Shown here piece by piece: positions 1 to 8,434 of a stretch of 64,000 nucleotides of DNA. The notes below the pieces were generated by a model. The model searched no databases, was not told where the DNA came from, and saw only the letters and a list, made by a program, of their open reading frames with translations. The stretch is taken from positions 1 to 64,000 of the forward strand of contig NZ_CP177240.1 in NCBI RefSeq assembly GCF_046773475.1, in the 5' to 3' direction. Every line of letters begins with the position of its first letter. Position 1 is the first letter of the stretch. Position numbers and translations under genes: made by a program. This stretch comes from Nitratireductor aquimarinus (lineage in GTDB: Bacteria; Pseudomonadota; Alphaproteobacteria; Rhizobiales; Rhizobiaceae).

Positions 1-500
1 TTGGCGTCCAGATTGGAAAGCGGTTCATCGAACAGGAAGACTTTCGGCTTGCGGACAAGCGCGCGCCCGATCGCGACACGCTGGCGCTGACCACCGGAAA
101 GCTGACCGGGTTTCCGGTCCAGCAGGTTTTCGATCTTGAGCAGGCGCGCGGCCTCCTGAACGGCGGCGGCGCGCTCTTCTTTCGCCACACCGCGCATTTC
201 CAGACCGAACCCGATATTGCGCGCGACGGTCAGGTTTGGATAAAGCGCATAGGACTGGAACACCATCGCGATGTCGCGGTTCTTCGGCGCAACGCCCAGA
301 ACCGAGCGGTCCTCGATGCGTATGTCGCCGGCAGTCGGATCGGCAAGTCCCGCAATCATGTTGAGCAGGGTGGATTTGCCGCAGCCCGAAGCGCCGAGAA
401 GCACAAGGAAATCACCGCTCTCCAGGCTGATGTCAATGCCCTTCAGGGTCTCCACACTGCCGTAATTCTTGCGGATGTCGACGATTTCGAGTTCGCTCAT
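1..500 (-). CDS. Sugar ABC transporter ATPase, partial
   Basis: This is the ATP-hydrolysing subunit of a carbohydrate importer of the MalK/UgpC type. The window edge removes its C-terminal part. The visible N-terminal 166 codons carry a Walker A motif (GASGCGKST), the Q-loop region (VFQSYALYP), the LSGGQRQR signature and the Walker B/D-loop FDEPLSNLDA, where the sequence ends. The C-terminal regulatory (TOBE) domain expected in this family lies outside the window. The ATG at 498-500 overlaps the stop of the PfkB kinase gene (ATGA), so it is the last visible gene of the leftward operon that starts with the binding protein at 5497. It most likely energises the two permeases at 2448-4177. The family is certain; the transported sugar is unknown. 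Confidence 0.93.
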   Translation of the reverse strand, partial: MSELEIVDIRKNYGSVETLKGIDISLESGDFLVLLGASGCGKSTLLNMIAGLADPTAGDIRIEDRSVLGVAPKNRDIAMVFQSYALYPNLTVARNIGFGLEMRGVAKEERAAAVQEAARLLKIENLLDRKPGQLSGGQRQRVAIGRALVRKPKVFLFDEPLSNLDA

Positions 501-1432
501 GGCGAAGTCTCCCTCAAGGCTGTTTCAAGCTGAAAATCATAATGGCGGGGGGCGGTGGAGATCGCCTGCGAAGCGATTGCCACACCAGTTGCGAGGCAGT
601 GCTCCAGCGGCGCGTGCTGTGCGCAGGCGGCCAGAAAACCTGCATTGAAGACATCACCCGCACCGATGGTGTCGATCACCTCAACGCTGGGGGCTGGAAC
701 CCTCACGATCCCGTCTTCGGCGCTGAGGCCGAGCGCGCCCAGTGGCCCGAGCTTCACGATCAGCGTCGCGTGGGGCTTCATCATGGCTTTCACGGCGCGC
801 GCGGCATCGTGTTGCTCAGATTGGCCCGAGAGGCTGGCGACCTCGTTCTCGCTGGACAGGACATAGTCGCAGACACCCAGCCACTGGCGGGCTCTCGCAC
901 GGTTTTCCGCGGTCCAGCCGCCCACCGGCCAGCCCGTGTCGAGCGCGACCTGAATGCCGTTTTTCTGCGCGATCTCGAAGAAATGTGCGTAGTCGTCGGT
1001 GAGGCAGTTGGTAAGAAAAGAGCCACAAAGGAGAGCGATCCCGCCCTTGAGCGCCTTAATGTCGAGGCTTGCCAGCACGTCCTGTATGGACATGTGGGGC
1101 AGGTGCCCGTGTGTGGTGAAGAAGGTGCGCTCATTGTTGGGATGCGTGATGCCGACTGAAAGTGTCGTACTGCCCTCGCATGTGGGCCAGTCTTTGCCCA
1201 ACTGGCCGAATGACTTGCGAAGCCAGCCGCCATATTCGTCGGAACCGACGGTTGCGGATATCTGGTGCGGGATCTTGAGCGCCTGCCAGGCGAGACTGGT
1301 GTTGCCTGCCGACCCGCCGACCCGAAATTCATCATGGTCGACGAGGATTTCGGTGCCGGCCTGAGGCCAGGCGGGCGCGGGGCCAAGGATGAGGTCGACA
1401 TTCACATTGCCGATGACTGCAAGCGGCAGCAT
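497..1432 (-). CDS. PfkB-family sugar kinase
   Basis: This 311-residue cytoplasmic kinase belongs to the ribokinase/PfkB superfamily. The N-terminus has the typical strand and glycine-rich substrate region (GNVNVDL, then RVGGSAGNTS), and the C-terminus has the ATP/anion-hole signature DTIGAGDVFNAGF, whose Asp is the catalytic base. An ATG at 1432 was preferred over a GTG one codon upstream because AAGGAG sits six bases before the ATG. The start overlaps the stop of the SIS gene and the stop overlaps the ATPase start, which indicates translational coupling. Next to a SIS protein and a sugar importer, it probably phosphorylates the imported sugar or sugar-amine conjugate, as FrlD does in fructoselysine systems. 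That substrate is an inference; other PfkB substrates are equally possible. Confidence 0.9.
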   Translation of the reverse strand: MLPLAVIGNVNVDLILGPAPAWPQAGTEILVDHDEFRVGGSAGNTSLAWQALKIPHQISATVGSDEYGGWLRKSFGQLGKDWPTCEGSTTLSVGITHPNNERTFFTTHGHLPHMSIQDVLASLDIKALKGGIALLCGSFLTNCLTDDYAHFFEIAQKNGIQVALDTGWPVGGWTAENRARARQWLGVCDYVLSSENEVASLSGQSEQHDAARAVKAMMKPHATLIVKLGPLGALGLSAEDGIVRVPAPSVEVIDTIGAGDVFNAGFLAACAQHAPLEHCLATGVAIASQAISTAPRHYDFQLETALRETSP

Positions 1433-2451
1433 CACTCGCTCCTTGTGATCTTCGAAGAGCGAACGGGTGTTCCAGCGTCGCTGACCCGGGCGACTGCGAA
1501 TTCGAGCATGAATGTCTGGGCGAGCGGCAGCAGCGCGAAGATGGCTGCGAGCCCGGAATGGGCTCCGGCCGACAGCACTGTGACGCGGGGATGCCGGAGA
1601 GAGGCTGAAGACGCATCGAACAGGATGACAGGCGAGCCTGCCTCGGCAGCAGAGCGCGCCATGCGATCAACAAGCGAAGCAGTGGCGTCTTCGGCCTTGA
1701 AGAGTACGACGCCAACATCGGGGCCAAGCATTTCCATGGGACCATGGCGCAATTGTCCGCCTTCGAGAGCGAAGCAGGGCAGGCGGGAGAGTTCCGTCAG
1801 CCCCAGCGCGAGCGCTTCGGCTGCGCCCTGCAGCGTACGGCCGGAAACGACGATGGACTGCACCTGATCGAAGGCATTCACGAGCGCTGAAACGGGCGCG
1901 GCTTGCGGTGATCGCAGGACGTTCTGGGCTGCCGAGACATCAATGCCCAACGCATCGAGAATGGCCATGTGCATGGCCAGCGTGACCGTCAGGCTGCGGG
2001 TGGCCGCGAAGGCGGTTTCCACGCCTCCGGCTCCGACCATGGAAGGCGCATGTGCGGCAAGCGTGGAGTTCTCTGCAAGGGTGAGGCCGAACACATCGCT
2101 GTCGCAGGCAGGGCTTTCATCCAGCCAGCGGAGTATTTCCGCGCTCTCGCCCGATTGCGAGGCAAGCAGGATGGTGCGCCCGGCGATTGGCAGCGGCTGG
2201 CCGAGCTGCTCCGATAGCGGAAGCGACAGCGCCTCGATGCCCGCCTCCCGGTAAAGCGGTTCGACCATTCTGGCGACGGCGTGCGATGCGCCCATGCCAA
2301 GCATCAACAGGTTTCCGGTCTTCTTGAGCGAAGCGGCGATCTGCATTGCCATGCTGTGGTTTGCCGTGAATGTGGCGCGGGCGTCCGGGTGTTGTCGCGC
2401 CATTTCGGCATCGATGGCGAGAGCACCCTGTGGGCGTGGCTGCCTGTTCAT
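1432..2451 (-). CDS. Double-SIS sugar isomerase or deglycase
   Basis: This 339-residue protein has two SIS (sugar isomerase) domains, as in the isomerase half of GlmS and in AgaS and FrlB. Visible motifs are GMGASHAVAR in the first domain and the phosphosugar-binding ASQSGES loop. The second half carries the expected conserved stretch LEGGQLRHGPMEML, including the His that opens sugar rings in GlmS. The open frame extends upstream, but the ATG at 2451 overlaps the permease stop (ATGA) and was chosen. Paired with the downstream PfkB kinase it resembles the deglycase plus kinase pair of fructosamine (fructoselysine, fructose-asparagine) catabolism. Aminosugar-phosphate isomerase or deaminase activity is the main alternative. 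Family confidence is high, substrate confidence low. Confidence 0.88.
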   Translation of the reverse strand: MNRQPRPQGALAIDAEMARQHPDARATFTANHSMAMQIAASLKKTGNLLMLGMGASHAVARMVEPLYREAGIEALSLPLSEQLGQPLPIAGRTILLASQSGESAEILRWLDESPACDSDVFGLTLAENSTLAAHAPSMVGAGGVETAFAATRSLTVTLAMHMAILDALGIDVSAAQNVLRSPQAAPVSALVNAFDQVQSIVVSGRTLQGAAEALALGLTELSRLPCFALEGGQLRHGPMEMLGPDVGVVLFKAEDATASLVDRMARSAAEAGSPVILFDASSASLRHPRVTVLSAGAHSGLAAIFALLPLAQTFMLEFAVARVSDAGTPVRSSKITRSE

Positions 2452-3293
2452 CCCTTCACGCCCCCGCTGGTGAGGCCGGAAATGAGCGCCCGCTGAAGAA
2501 GCGCACCGATAAGGACCGGCGGCAGGGCCGCGAGCACGCCGGCGGTGGCGATCAGCCCGTAATCGGAGACACGTCCGCCCGCCAGATCCGCGATGGCGAC
2601 CGTCAGGGTCTTGGCGCGCAGATCGGATGTGAAGAGCAGTGCGTAGAAGAACTCGTCCCATGCCAGAAGGAATGCGAACAGCGCGGAAGTGGCGATGACG
2701 GGCGTCGCGAGCGGCAGAGTGATGATGCGCAGCGTCTGAAACAGGTTTGCGCCATCCATCATGGCGGCCGCCTCAAGCTCGCGCGGGATGCCATCGAAGC
2801 CGGATTTGAGAAGCCAGGTCGTGAATGGTGCAAGGATCGAGAGATAGACGAGCGCCAGACCGAACACCGAATTGAGAAGCTGCAGTTTCGCAAGCCCCAT
2901 GAAGAGGGGGACGGACAGCGCGACGGGCGGCAGCATGTAGGTGAGGATGACCATGGAAAGCGACCAGCCGACGGCTGGCGTACGCGACACGGCCCATGCG
3001 GCGGGAACGGATACCGCCAGCGCCACAAGGGTGGCCATGGTGGCGACTTTCAGACTGTTGAACAGGGAGGCGACGAAGGCCGCGCCGGCGCTGTTTTCAA
3101 CGGTGGAAAGAAGAAACTGATAGCGCGACCAGTCGAAGGTTTCCGGCCACCACTGCAATGGCTTTGCAGTGAGCTGCGTGGCAGGCGATACGCTCATGAT
3201 CATGAGCCAGAACAAGGGCGCGAGGATGACGGCGGCGAGCAGAAGCGCGGTCGCATAGATGAAGAGCGTGAAGGGCAGGCTGCGGTGTTCCAT
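2448..3293 (-). CDS. Sugar ABC permease, MalG type
   Basis: This inner-membrane subunit of the carbohydrate importer is 281 residues long, normal for MalG/UgpE-type permeases. It has about six hydrophobic segments, starting with a segment at residues 9-33. The EAA loop that contacts the ATPase is visible as EAAAMMDGANLFQTLRI, with the usual downstream Leu-Pro. The ATG at 3293 overlaps the TAA of the MalF-type gene by one base (TAATG), and the gene ends in an ATGA overlap with the SIS gene. It acts with the permease at 3293-4177, the binding protein at 4256-5497 and the ATPase at the window edge. Confidence 0.94.
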   Translation of the reverse strand: MEHRSLPFTLFIYATALLLAAVILAPLFWLMIMSVSPATQLTAKPLQWWPETFDWSRYQFLLSTVENSAGAAFVASLFNSLKVATMATLVALAVSVPAAWAVSRTPAVGWSLSMVILTYMLPPVALSVPLFMGLAKLQLLNSVFGLALVYLSILAPFTTWLLKSGFDGIPRELEAAAMMDGANLFQTLRIITLPLATPVIATSALFAFLLAWDEFFYALLFTSDLRAKTLTVAIADLAGGRVSDYGLIATAGVLAALPPVLIGALLQRALISGLTSGGVKG

Positions 3294-4177
3294 TATGACG
3301 AACTCCCTGCCGCTTTGCGGATCAACATGGTGTAGACGCCTGCCAGAACGGTGACGAGGAGCGCGATGATCAGCGCCAGTGAGGCGCCTGAGCCCGCGCG
3401 CTGGAACGAGAAGGCTTCCTGATAGACGAGAATGGACAGGGTGCGCGTGCTGTTTGCCGGTCCGCCGCGCGTCATGACCCAGATGATGTCAAACACCTTG
3501 AAGGCCTCGATGGTGCGCAGCACGAGCGCGACCATGAGCGGTCCGACCAGATAGGGCAGCGTCACATGGCGAAACCGGGAGAAGGGACCTGCGCCATCAA
3601 CCAGCGAGGCGGAGGTGATCTCGCGCGGCACCATCTGAAGTGCGGCAAGGGCGATCAGTGCAACGAGCGGGAAATTCTTCCAGGCATCGGCGATGATGAG
3701 CGCGGTCAGAGCGGAGGCCGGTTGCCCGAGCCAGGACTGGTAGTCGGTGGTAAGCCCGAGCTGGGTAACCAGCGCGTTCAATGCGCCATATTGCGGATTG
3801 TAGATCAGACGCCACAGCGTGGCGTTCACCACCGTCGGCAGCGCCCAGGGCAGGATGAGCAGCGCGCGCAGCAGTGTGCGGCCATAGAAGGCCTGGTTCA
3901 GCAGGAGCGCGGTCAGCACGCCGAGTACCATTTCAAGCGTCACTGAAACGACGGCGAAAATGGTGGTCGTGGAGAGCGTGTCGAGAAACCGGCTGCTTGA
4001 GAGCATCCGGGCGTAATTGTCCAACCCCACCCAGTCACCGCCAGTGCCCACGAGCCGGGCATCGGTGAAGGACAGGCGCAGCGTATCGAGAAGCGGCCAA
4101 CCGACAATAGCGGTCATGACCACCAGCAGCGGCAGCATCATAAGCCACGCGCGCATGGTCAGGCGGGTGCCAGACAC
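3293..4177 (-). CDS. Sugar ABC permease, MalF type
   Basis: This is the first permease of the importer, 294 residues, with about six membrane segments. Near the C-terminus it has the EAA-like loop EITSASLVDGAGPFSRFR followed by TLPYL, in the position used for ATPase docking in MalF/UgpA proteins. It starts with GTG at 4175-4177, preceded at good spacing by GGAGGT, which decides the start. It lies 78 bp after the binding-protein gene, a gap that contains a strong hairpin (4220-4242). The family and role are clear; specificity cannot be read from the sequence. Confidence 0.94.
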   Translation of the reverse strand: MSGTRLTMRAWLMMLPLLVVMTAIVGWPLLDTLRLSFTDARLVGTGGDWVGLDNYARMLSSSRFLDTLSTTTIFAVVSVTLEMVLGVLTALLLNQAFYGRTLLRALLILPWALPTVVNATLWRLIYNPQYGALNALVTQLGLTTDYQSWLGQPASALTALIIADAWKNFPLVALIALAALQMVPREITSASLVDGAGPFSRFRHVTLPYLVGPLMVALVLRTIEAFKVFDIIWVMTRGGPANSTRTLSILVYQEAFSFQRAGSGASLALIIALLVTVLAGVYTMLIRKAAGSSS

Positions 4178-4219
4178 GGTGCACCTCCAGCGTTCGAGAT
4201 ATTCAGATACATGAAAGGG

Positions 4220-4242
4220 GGGCGGGGCGCATGGCCCCGCCC
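4220..4242 (-). terminator. Intercistronic hairpin after binding-protein gene
   Basis: A perfect 9-bp stem, GGGCGGGGC/GCCCCGCCC, with a five-base loop lies between the binding-protein stop at 4256 and the permease start at 4177. In the direction of transcription it is followed by CCC and a short T run, so termination is probably partial. Such hairpins commonly cap the abundant binding-protein mRNA and lower expression of the downstream membrane genes; that role is inferred here. Confidence 0.65.
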
Positions 4243-4255
4243 GGCCCGGAGTGGC

Positions 4256-5497
4256 TTACAGGCCGCTGTTCTCAACAGCGGACTGCAGGGCGTCTTCTGC
4301 GGAAGACTGACCGAGCAGCGTTTCCTGAATGGCCTGCTGAAGCGCAGCGGAGAGTTCCTGATAGCGCGGCGTCGTGGGACGCGGATACATCGCGGCGAGA
4401 CCCTTGCCGGCAGCAGCGATAAGCTCTTCCTGTCCGCTGGTCACGGCTTCGTCTTCATAGGACGAGGCCCAGATCGGCAGGCTCCCCTTCGCATATTTGT
4501 CCTGAACGTCCTGCGAGGTCATGTAGACGATGTATTTCCATGCTTCGTCCACATTCTCGCTGGTGGCCGGAATGCCGAGGCCCATGGAGCCGTTCACGGC
4601 GGAAACCTCGCTCTTGCCCTCAATGCCCGGCGCGGCGACAACGCCGACCTTGCCGGCAACCTTGCTGTCCTCGGAGCTGTTGGCGAGGTTGTACATATAG
4701 GTCCAGTTCAGGGCGAATGCGGCTTCGCCGTTCTGGAACACGTTGCGCACGTCTTCTTCCAGGAATTCCTTCGAGTTGGGGTTGGTGAGGCCGCTCTCAT
4801 AGCTGTTTGCCATGTATTCGAGCGCGCTCAGGCCGCCCCCGCTCTGGAAGGCAGGCTTGCCTTCTGCATCGAGAAACGCGCCGTCATAGGCGCTGACCAG
4901 CGTGGTGTAGTCGCAGATCGCGGCTTCGGCCTGCGCCCAGCTCCATGCGATCGGGTGCTCAACGATGCCTTTCTCTTTCAGGATTTTAGCCTGCTCGGCC
5001 AGCTCGTCCCAGGTGGTTGGCGGGTTTGCGATGCCGGCCTTCTCAAGCATTTCCTTGTTGTAGAAGAGGTACTTCGTGTCCAGAATCCACGGCATGCCGT
5101 AGTACTTGTCCTGATACTGAACCGTGGTCCATGCGCCGGGCAGAACCTCGTCCTTCATCGCGCCGGTGATGCGGTCGCTGACATCGACAAGGACGCCATT
5201 GGTTGCGTATTCGGCCGGCCAGATCACGTCGAACAGAACGATATCGTAGCCGCCGCCGGAACCCTGAGCGAGCACGGTCTTGTCATGCAGGCCCTCATAG
5301 GGGACGAATTCCAGGTTCACCTTGATGTCGGGATTGGCTTCAGTGAAGCGCTCCGTCATCTCGCGGACATCGCTCTCGCTGTAAGCGGCCTGCGCCATGA
5401 ACAGGGCATTGAGCGTGGTCTCGGCATGGGCCTGCGGCACGAAGCATGCGCCGGCCAGAGCGGTCGCGAGCAGAGTTCTGCGGGTAATCTTCAGCAT
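4256..5497 (-). CDS. Extracellular sugar-binding protein
   Basis: This is the periplasmic substrate-binding component (family 1, MalE/UgpB-like) of the importer, 413 residues from the chosen start. An in-frame ATG nine codons upstream exists, but the ATG at 5497 directly follows GGAGGAG plus six bases and begins a clean signal peptide: MLKITRRTLL, then a hydrophobic stretch ending QAHA before ETTLNALF. Typical features follow, such as the domain-closing loop region with YGMPWILDTKYLFYNK. It is the first gene of the leftward operon and is divergent from the ROK regulator. The ligand is unknown; the SIS and PfkB partners suggest an aminosugar or a sugar-amine. Confidence 0.93.
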   Translation of the reverse strand: MLKITRRTLLATALAGACFVPQAHAETTLNALFMAQAAYSESDVREMTERFTEANPDIKVNLEFVPYEGLHDKTVLAQGSGGGYDIVLFDVIWPAEYATNGVLVDVSDRITGAMKDEVLPGAWTTVQYQDKYYGMPWILDTKYLFYNKEMLEKAGIANPPTTWDELAEQAKILKEKGIVEHPIAWSWAQAEAAICDYTTLVSAYDGAFLDAEGKPAFQSGGGLSALEYMANSYESGLTNPNSKEFLEEDVRNVFQNGEAAFALNWTYMYNLANSSEDSKVAGKVGVVAAPGIEGKSEVSAVNGSMGLGIPATSENVDEAWKYIVYMTSQDVQDKYAKGSLPIWASSYEDEAVTSGQEELIAAAGKGLAAMYPRPTTPRYQELSAALQQAIQETLLGQSSAEDALQSAVENSGL

Positions 5498-5603
5498 TTG
5501 TGTCTCCTCCATTTGCAGTTCCAACCCCCGGGGTTTGGGCCCGGGGCCTCCTTGTCTGTCGCTTTGTGCGACGCCGGCTTCGAACGTCCGGTGTTGCTGA
5601 TCG

Positions 5604-5628
5604 ATTAAATCAGTTGCCTTGACTTAAT
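5604..5628. promoter_or_regulatory. Candidate ROK operator (inverted repeat)
   Basis: The sequence ATTAAATCA, seven bases, then TGACTTAAT forms a 9-bp-arm inverted repeat with one mismatch in the AT-rich gap between the divergent binding-protein gene and the ROK regulator. Its right arm overlaps a TTGACT box (5619-5624) that could be the -35 of the regulator promoter. AT-rich inverted repeats of this kind are typical ROK-family operators, so autoregulation plus control of the importer operon is inferred. Confidence 0.55.
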
Positions 5629-5667
5629 TATTTGTCGTTATTGTCTGAGCTGTCAATGGGAAATCTG

Positions 5668-6882
5668 ATGGACGTGATTCGAAGCATCCGGGCGACGCCC
5701 GGAACCAACCAGGATGGGGCAAGCGCGCATAACCGGCGCGTGATCATTGATGCGTTGCGCATCAACGGTCCGATCTCGCGCGCCGATCTGGCGAGGGCGA
5801 CGTCGCTGACGAAACAGGCGGTGTCCAACATTGTCGAGCAGCTCGCCAATGAAGGTTTCATCGAGGCTTTGCCCGCCGTGAAGCGTGGACGGGGGCAGCC
5901 TTTCACGCCCTATCAGCTTGTTCCCGAAGGCGCATTTGCAGTCGGTCTGCAGATCGATCGCTATGTGGTCAGAGCCGTGATGGTGGATTTTCTCGGCCAG
6001 CCAAGATTCAGGGCGCATGCGGCGATTTCCAGCGAAGCGCCCGAGGATGGCGTCGAGATCATCTCCAAGCTGATCGATGGCCTGCGCGAGAAACTTGCCG
6101 CTTCCGCACCGGACTGGGACCAGCGTATCGTCGGGCTTGGTGTCGCGATGCCGGGTCCGTTCGGCGTGTCAGCCAATGCTCACAACAAGTGGATGATGTC
6201 GGCCTGGCAGTCCTATCCCTTGCGCGAAAAACTCGCTGAAAAAACAGGACTGGCACCGGAGATCCAGAACGATGCGGCGGCGTCCGCCATTGCCGAGCGC
6301 ATGGTCGGAGCGGCCAACGCTGTGGACAATGCGGTCTGCCTGTTTCTTGGCTTCGGTATCGGTACGGGCCTTATCCTGAACGGTGACATCTTCCGTGGGG
6401 CGAATGGCAATGCGGGCGAGATCGGCATGGCGCTCGCCCCTTGCGTGGATGGTGAAACCACGCTGGAGCACAGCGCCTCGCTGGCCTCTCTCTACAGCGC
6501 ATTGCAGATCGATCCCGCGCTGCCCGATATTTACGCGCGTGTGGATGCTCTGGTGCAGGCGAGAGATCCCGCACTGGAAAAATGGGTCATCTGCGCTGCC
6601 GAAGACCTGCGGCGCAGCATCCAGCTTCTGGAAAACCTCTTCGACCCCGAGACGATCATCTTTTGCGGCGGCGCGCCCGAGTCGCTCGTCTCAAGGCTTA
6701 TCGATGAAATGCAGCCGCTTCTGCCGTCTATTGTCGCGGACCGGGTGCGCAGTGTTCCAAGGCTCCAGCTTGGCAGGACCGATCCGTGGTCGGTTGCTCA
6801 GGGGGCGGCCGTCGAGCCGATCAGCCGAACCTTCGATCCGCGCTATTCGGCCCTTTGGAAGGGGCAGCCCAAAGTCGACTGA
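5668..6882 (+). CDS. ROK-family transcriptional regulator
   Basis: This is a NagC/Mlc/XylR-type repressor. Residues about 20-70 form a winged helix-turn-helix (ISRADLARATSLTKQAVSNIVEQL), followed by a ROK sugar-kinase-like domain with GVAMPGPFG and FLGFGIGTGLILNG. The start is uncertain: ATG 5668 (404 aa) has GGGA before it, and ATG 5656 is possible. The zinc-binding C-x-C-G-x-x-G-C cluster found in most ROK domains is not present; the equivalent stretch after GEIGMALAP holds a single Cys. It is divergent from the sugar importer operon with an inverted repeat between them, so it is probably the local repressor responding to the imported sugar or its phosphate. Confidence 0.9.
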   Translation: MDVIRSIRATPGTNQDGASAHNRRVIIDALRINGPISRADLARATSLTKQAVSNIVEQLANEGFIEALPAVKRGRGQPFTPYQLVPEGAFAVGLQIDRYVVRAVMVDFLGQPRFRAHAAISSEAPEDGVEIISKLIDGLREKLAASAPDWDQRIVGLGVAMPGPFGVSANAHNKWMMSAWQSYPLREKLAEKTGLAPEIQNDAAASAIAERMVGAANAVDNAVCLFLGFGIGTGLILNGDIFRGANGNAGEIGMALAPCVDGETTLEHSASLASLYSALQIDPALPDIYARVDALVQARDPALEKWVICAAEDLRRSIQLLENLFDPETIIFCGGAPESLVSRLIDEMQPLLPSIVADRVRSVPRLQLGRTDPWSVAQGAAVEPISRTFDPRYSALWKGQPKVD

Positions 6883-6906
6883 TGGCAATCCATTCGTCAG
6901 GCAGCA

Positions 6907-6935
6907 GGGCCTCAGTGGTGTTCACGAGGAGGCCC
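6907..6935. terminator. Hairpin between convergent genes
   Basis: GGGCCTC and GAGGCCC form a 7-bp stem at the junction of the convergent ROK regulator (stop 6882) and tctA (stop 6922); its right arm lies inside the end of tctA. No long T run follows on either side, so it is a possible bidirectional terminator only. Confidence 0.4.
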
Positions 6936-8430
6936 GGCCTTCATCTTCGGCGCCGTCGCGTCGCAGCTTTCTGATGATCATCGGAAGGACGATAATCGCC
7001 ACGCCAAGCGCGATGATGGTCAGCGAAACCGGACGGCCGAAGACGAATAGCGGGTTGCCTTCTCCCAGGCTCAGCGTCTGGCGGAGCCGGTCCTCGATGA
7101 TCGGCCCCATGACGATGCCCATGATGAGCGCGACGACCGGCCAGCCAAGACGCAGCAGGACATAGCCCACCACGCCGGCTGCAAGCGCCACACCGCAATC
7201 GAACAGACGGCTGTTCACTGCGTAGATGCCGATCAGCGAGACCGCGATCACGCAGACCGCGAGGATCGCGGGCGGCACTTTCACGATCATGGCGAAGGGG
7301 CGCAGCAGGAGTGCGAGCATCGCGAAGGCGACGACGTTGATCAGGAGCATCGACCAGTAGAGCGTCGAGATCAGCTCCGGCTCCTTGATGAGGAGCAGGG
7401 GCCCCGGATAGATGCCGTTGAGCGTGAAGATGCCGAGCAGCACGGCGCTCAGCGCCTCACCGGGAATGCCGAGTGTGAGAAGCGGGATCAGTGCGCCTGC
7501 GGGCACGGCATTGTTGCCGGCTTCCGAGGCCACGCACCCTTCCGGATTTCCCTTGCCGAAACTTTCGGGGTCGCTGGAGCGGCGCTTGGCCACATCGTAG
7601 GAGATGAAGGAGGCAAGCACCGAACCCGGCCCCGGCAGGAGGCCGATGAAGGTTCCTAGAACGCCGGAGCGGATAAGGGTTCGCCAGTAGCGCAGCGTTC
7701 CGATGATGCGCGAAAAATCGAGTGTGTTGCGCCCGAGATCCAGCCGGTTCGTCTTGAGAATGCCCTGCTCGAGAAGCAGCAGAGACTGGCCGATGCCGAA
7801 GATGCCAAGCACCAGCGCGACAAGATCGAAGCCGTTCTGCATCGGCCAGAAGCCGAAGGTGAAGCGCGCGCTCAGTGTCGGACCGTCAATGCCGATGGTG
7901 GACAGGAAAAGCCCGACGCCAAGGAGAAGAAGGCCGCGTGACAGTTGATCGCGGAAGGACACGACGACGAGCGTGACGCCGAAAAGCGCTGCGACCAGAT
8001 ATTCCGGCGGCCCGAAGCTTGCGGCCACATGCGAAAGGAGCGGCGCGAGCATGATGAGGATGACGATGCTGACGAGACCGCCGCCGAGAGAGCCGACGAG
8101 TGCTGCGGAAAGCGCGGTCTGCGCCTCACCGCGCGCGGTGAGCGGAAACCCGTCAAAGGCGGTGACGATGGAGGAGGGGACGCCCGGTGTTCGCAACAGG
8201 ATTGCGGGAACCGCGCCACCGAAATAGCCGCCGCAGAACACGCCGAGCAGAAGCGAGAGCGCCACGGACGGTTCCAGCGAAAAGGTGAAGGGAAGGAGCA
8301 CCACCATGCCCACCATCGGGCCGAGCCCCGGCAGAACGCCAACGATGATGCCGACCGTGGTGCCGATGACCAGCGCAGCGATGTTTGCGAACGAGAAGGC
8401 CTGGCTGAAGCCCTGTGCAAGAAATTCCAT
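6922..8430 (-). CDS. tctA: Tripartite tricarboxylate transporter large subunit
   Basis: This is the large membrane subunit of a TctABC (TTT) secondary transporter, 502 residues with about 11-12 membrane segments. The family signatures are visible: VGVLPGLGPMVGM near residue 40, GLLPGPGSVLASFISYDVAKRRS in the middle and AGNNAVPAGALIPLLTLGIPG afterwards. The ATG at 8430 (MEFLAQGF) was chosen over a TTG five codons upstream because it matches the usual TctA N-terminus. It is the last gene of tctC-tctB-tctA. The substrate is a carboxylate of unknown identity; the neighbouring sulfatase/phosphonatase hints at an organosulfur or organophosphorus acid. Confidence 0.93.
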   Translation of the reverse strand: MEFLAQGFSQAFSFANIAALVIGTTVGIIVGVLPGLGPMVGMVVLLPFTFSLEPSVALSLLLGVFCGGYFGGAVPAILLRTPGVPSSIVTAFDGFPLTARGEAQTALSAALVGSLGGGLVSIVILIMLAPLLSHVAASFGPPEYLVAALFGVTLVVVSFRDQLSRGLLLLGVGLFLSTIGIDGPTLSARFTFGFWPMQNGFDLVALVLGIFGIGQSLLLLEQGILKTNRLDLGRNTLDFSRIIGTLRYWRTLIRSGVLGTFIGLLPGPGSVLASFISYDVAKRRSSDPESFGKGNPEGCVASEAGNNAVPAGALIPLLTLGIPGEALSAVLLGIFTLNGIYPGPLLLIKEPELISTLYWSMLLINVVAFAMLALLLRPFAMIVKVPPAILAVCVIAVSLIGIYAVNSRLFDCGVALAAGVVGYVLLRLGWPVVALIMGIVMGPIIEDRLRQTLSLGEGNPLFVFGRPVSLTIIALGVAIIVLPMIIRKLRRDGAEDEGRASS

Positions 8431-8434
8431 GAGT

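Noticed and set aside
4211..5608. A 465-codon plus-strand frame
   Set aside because: It covers the antisense of the sugar-binding protein and reads over its promoter; no recognisable domain.
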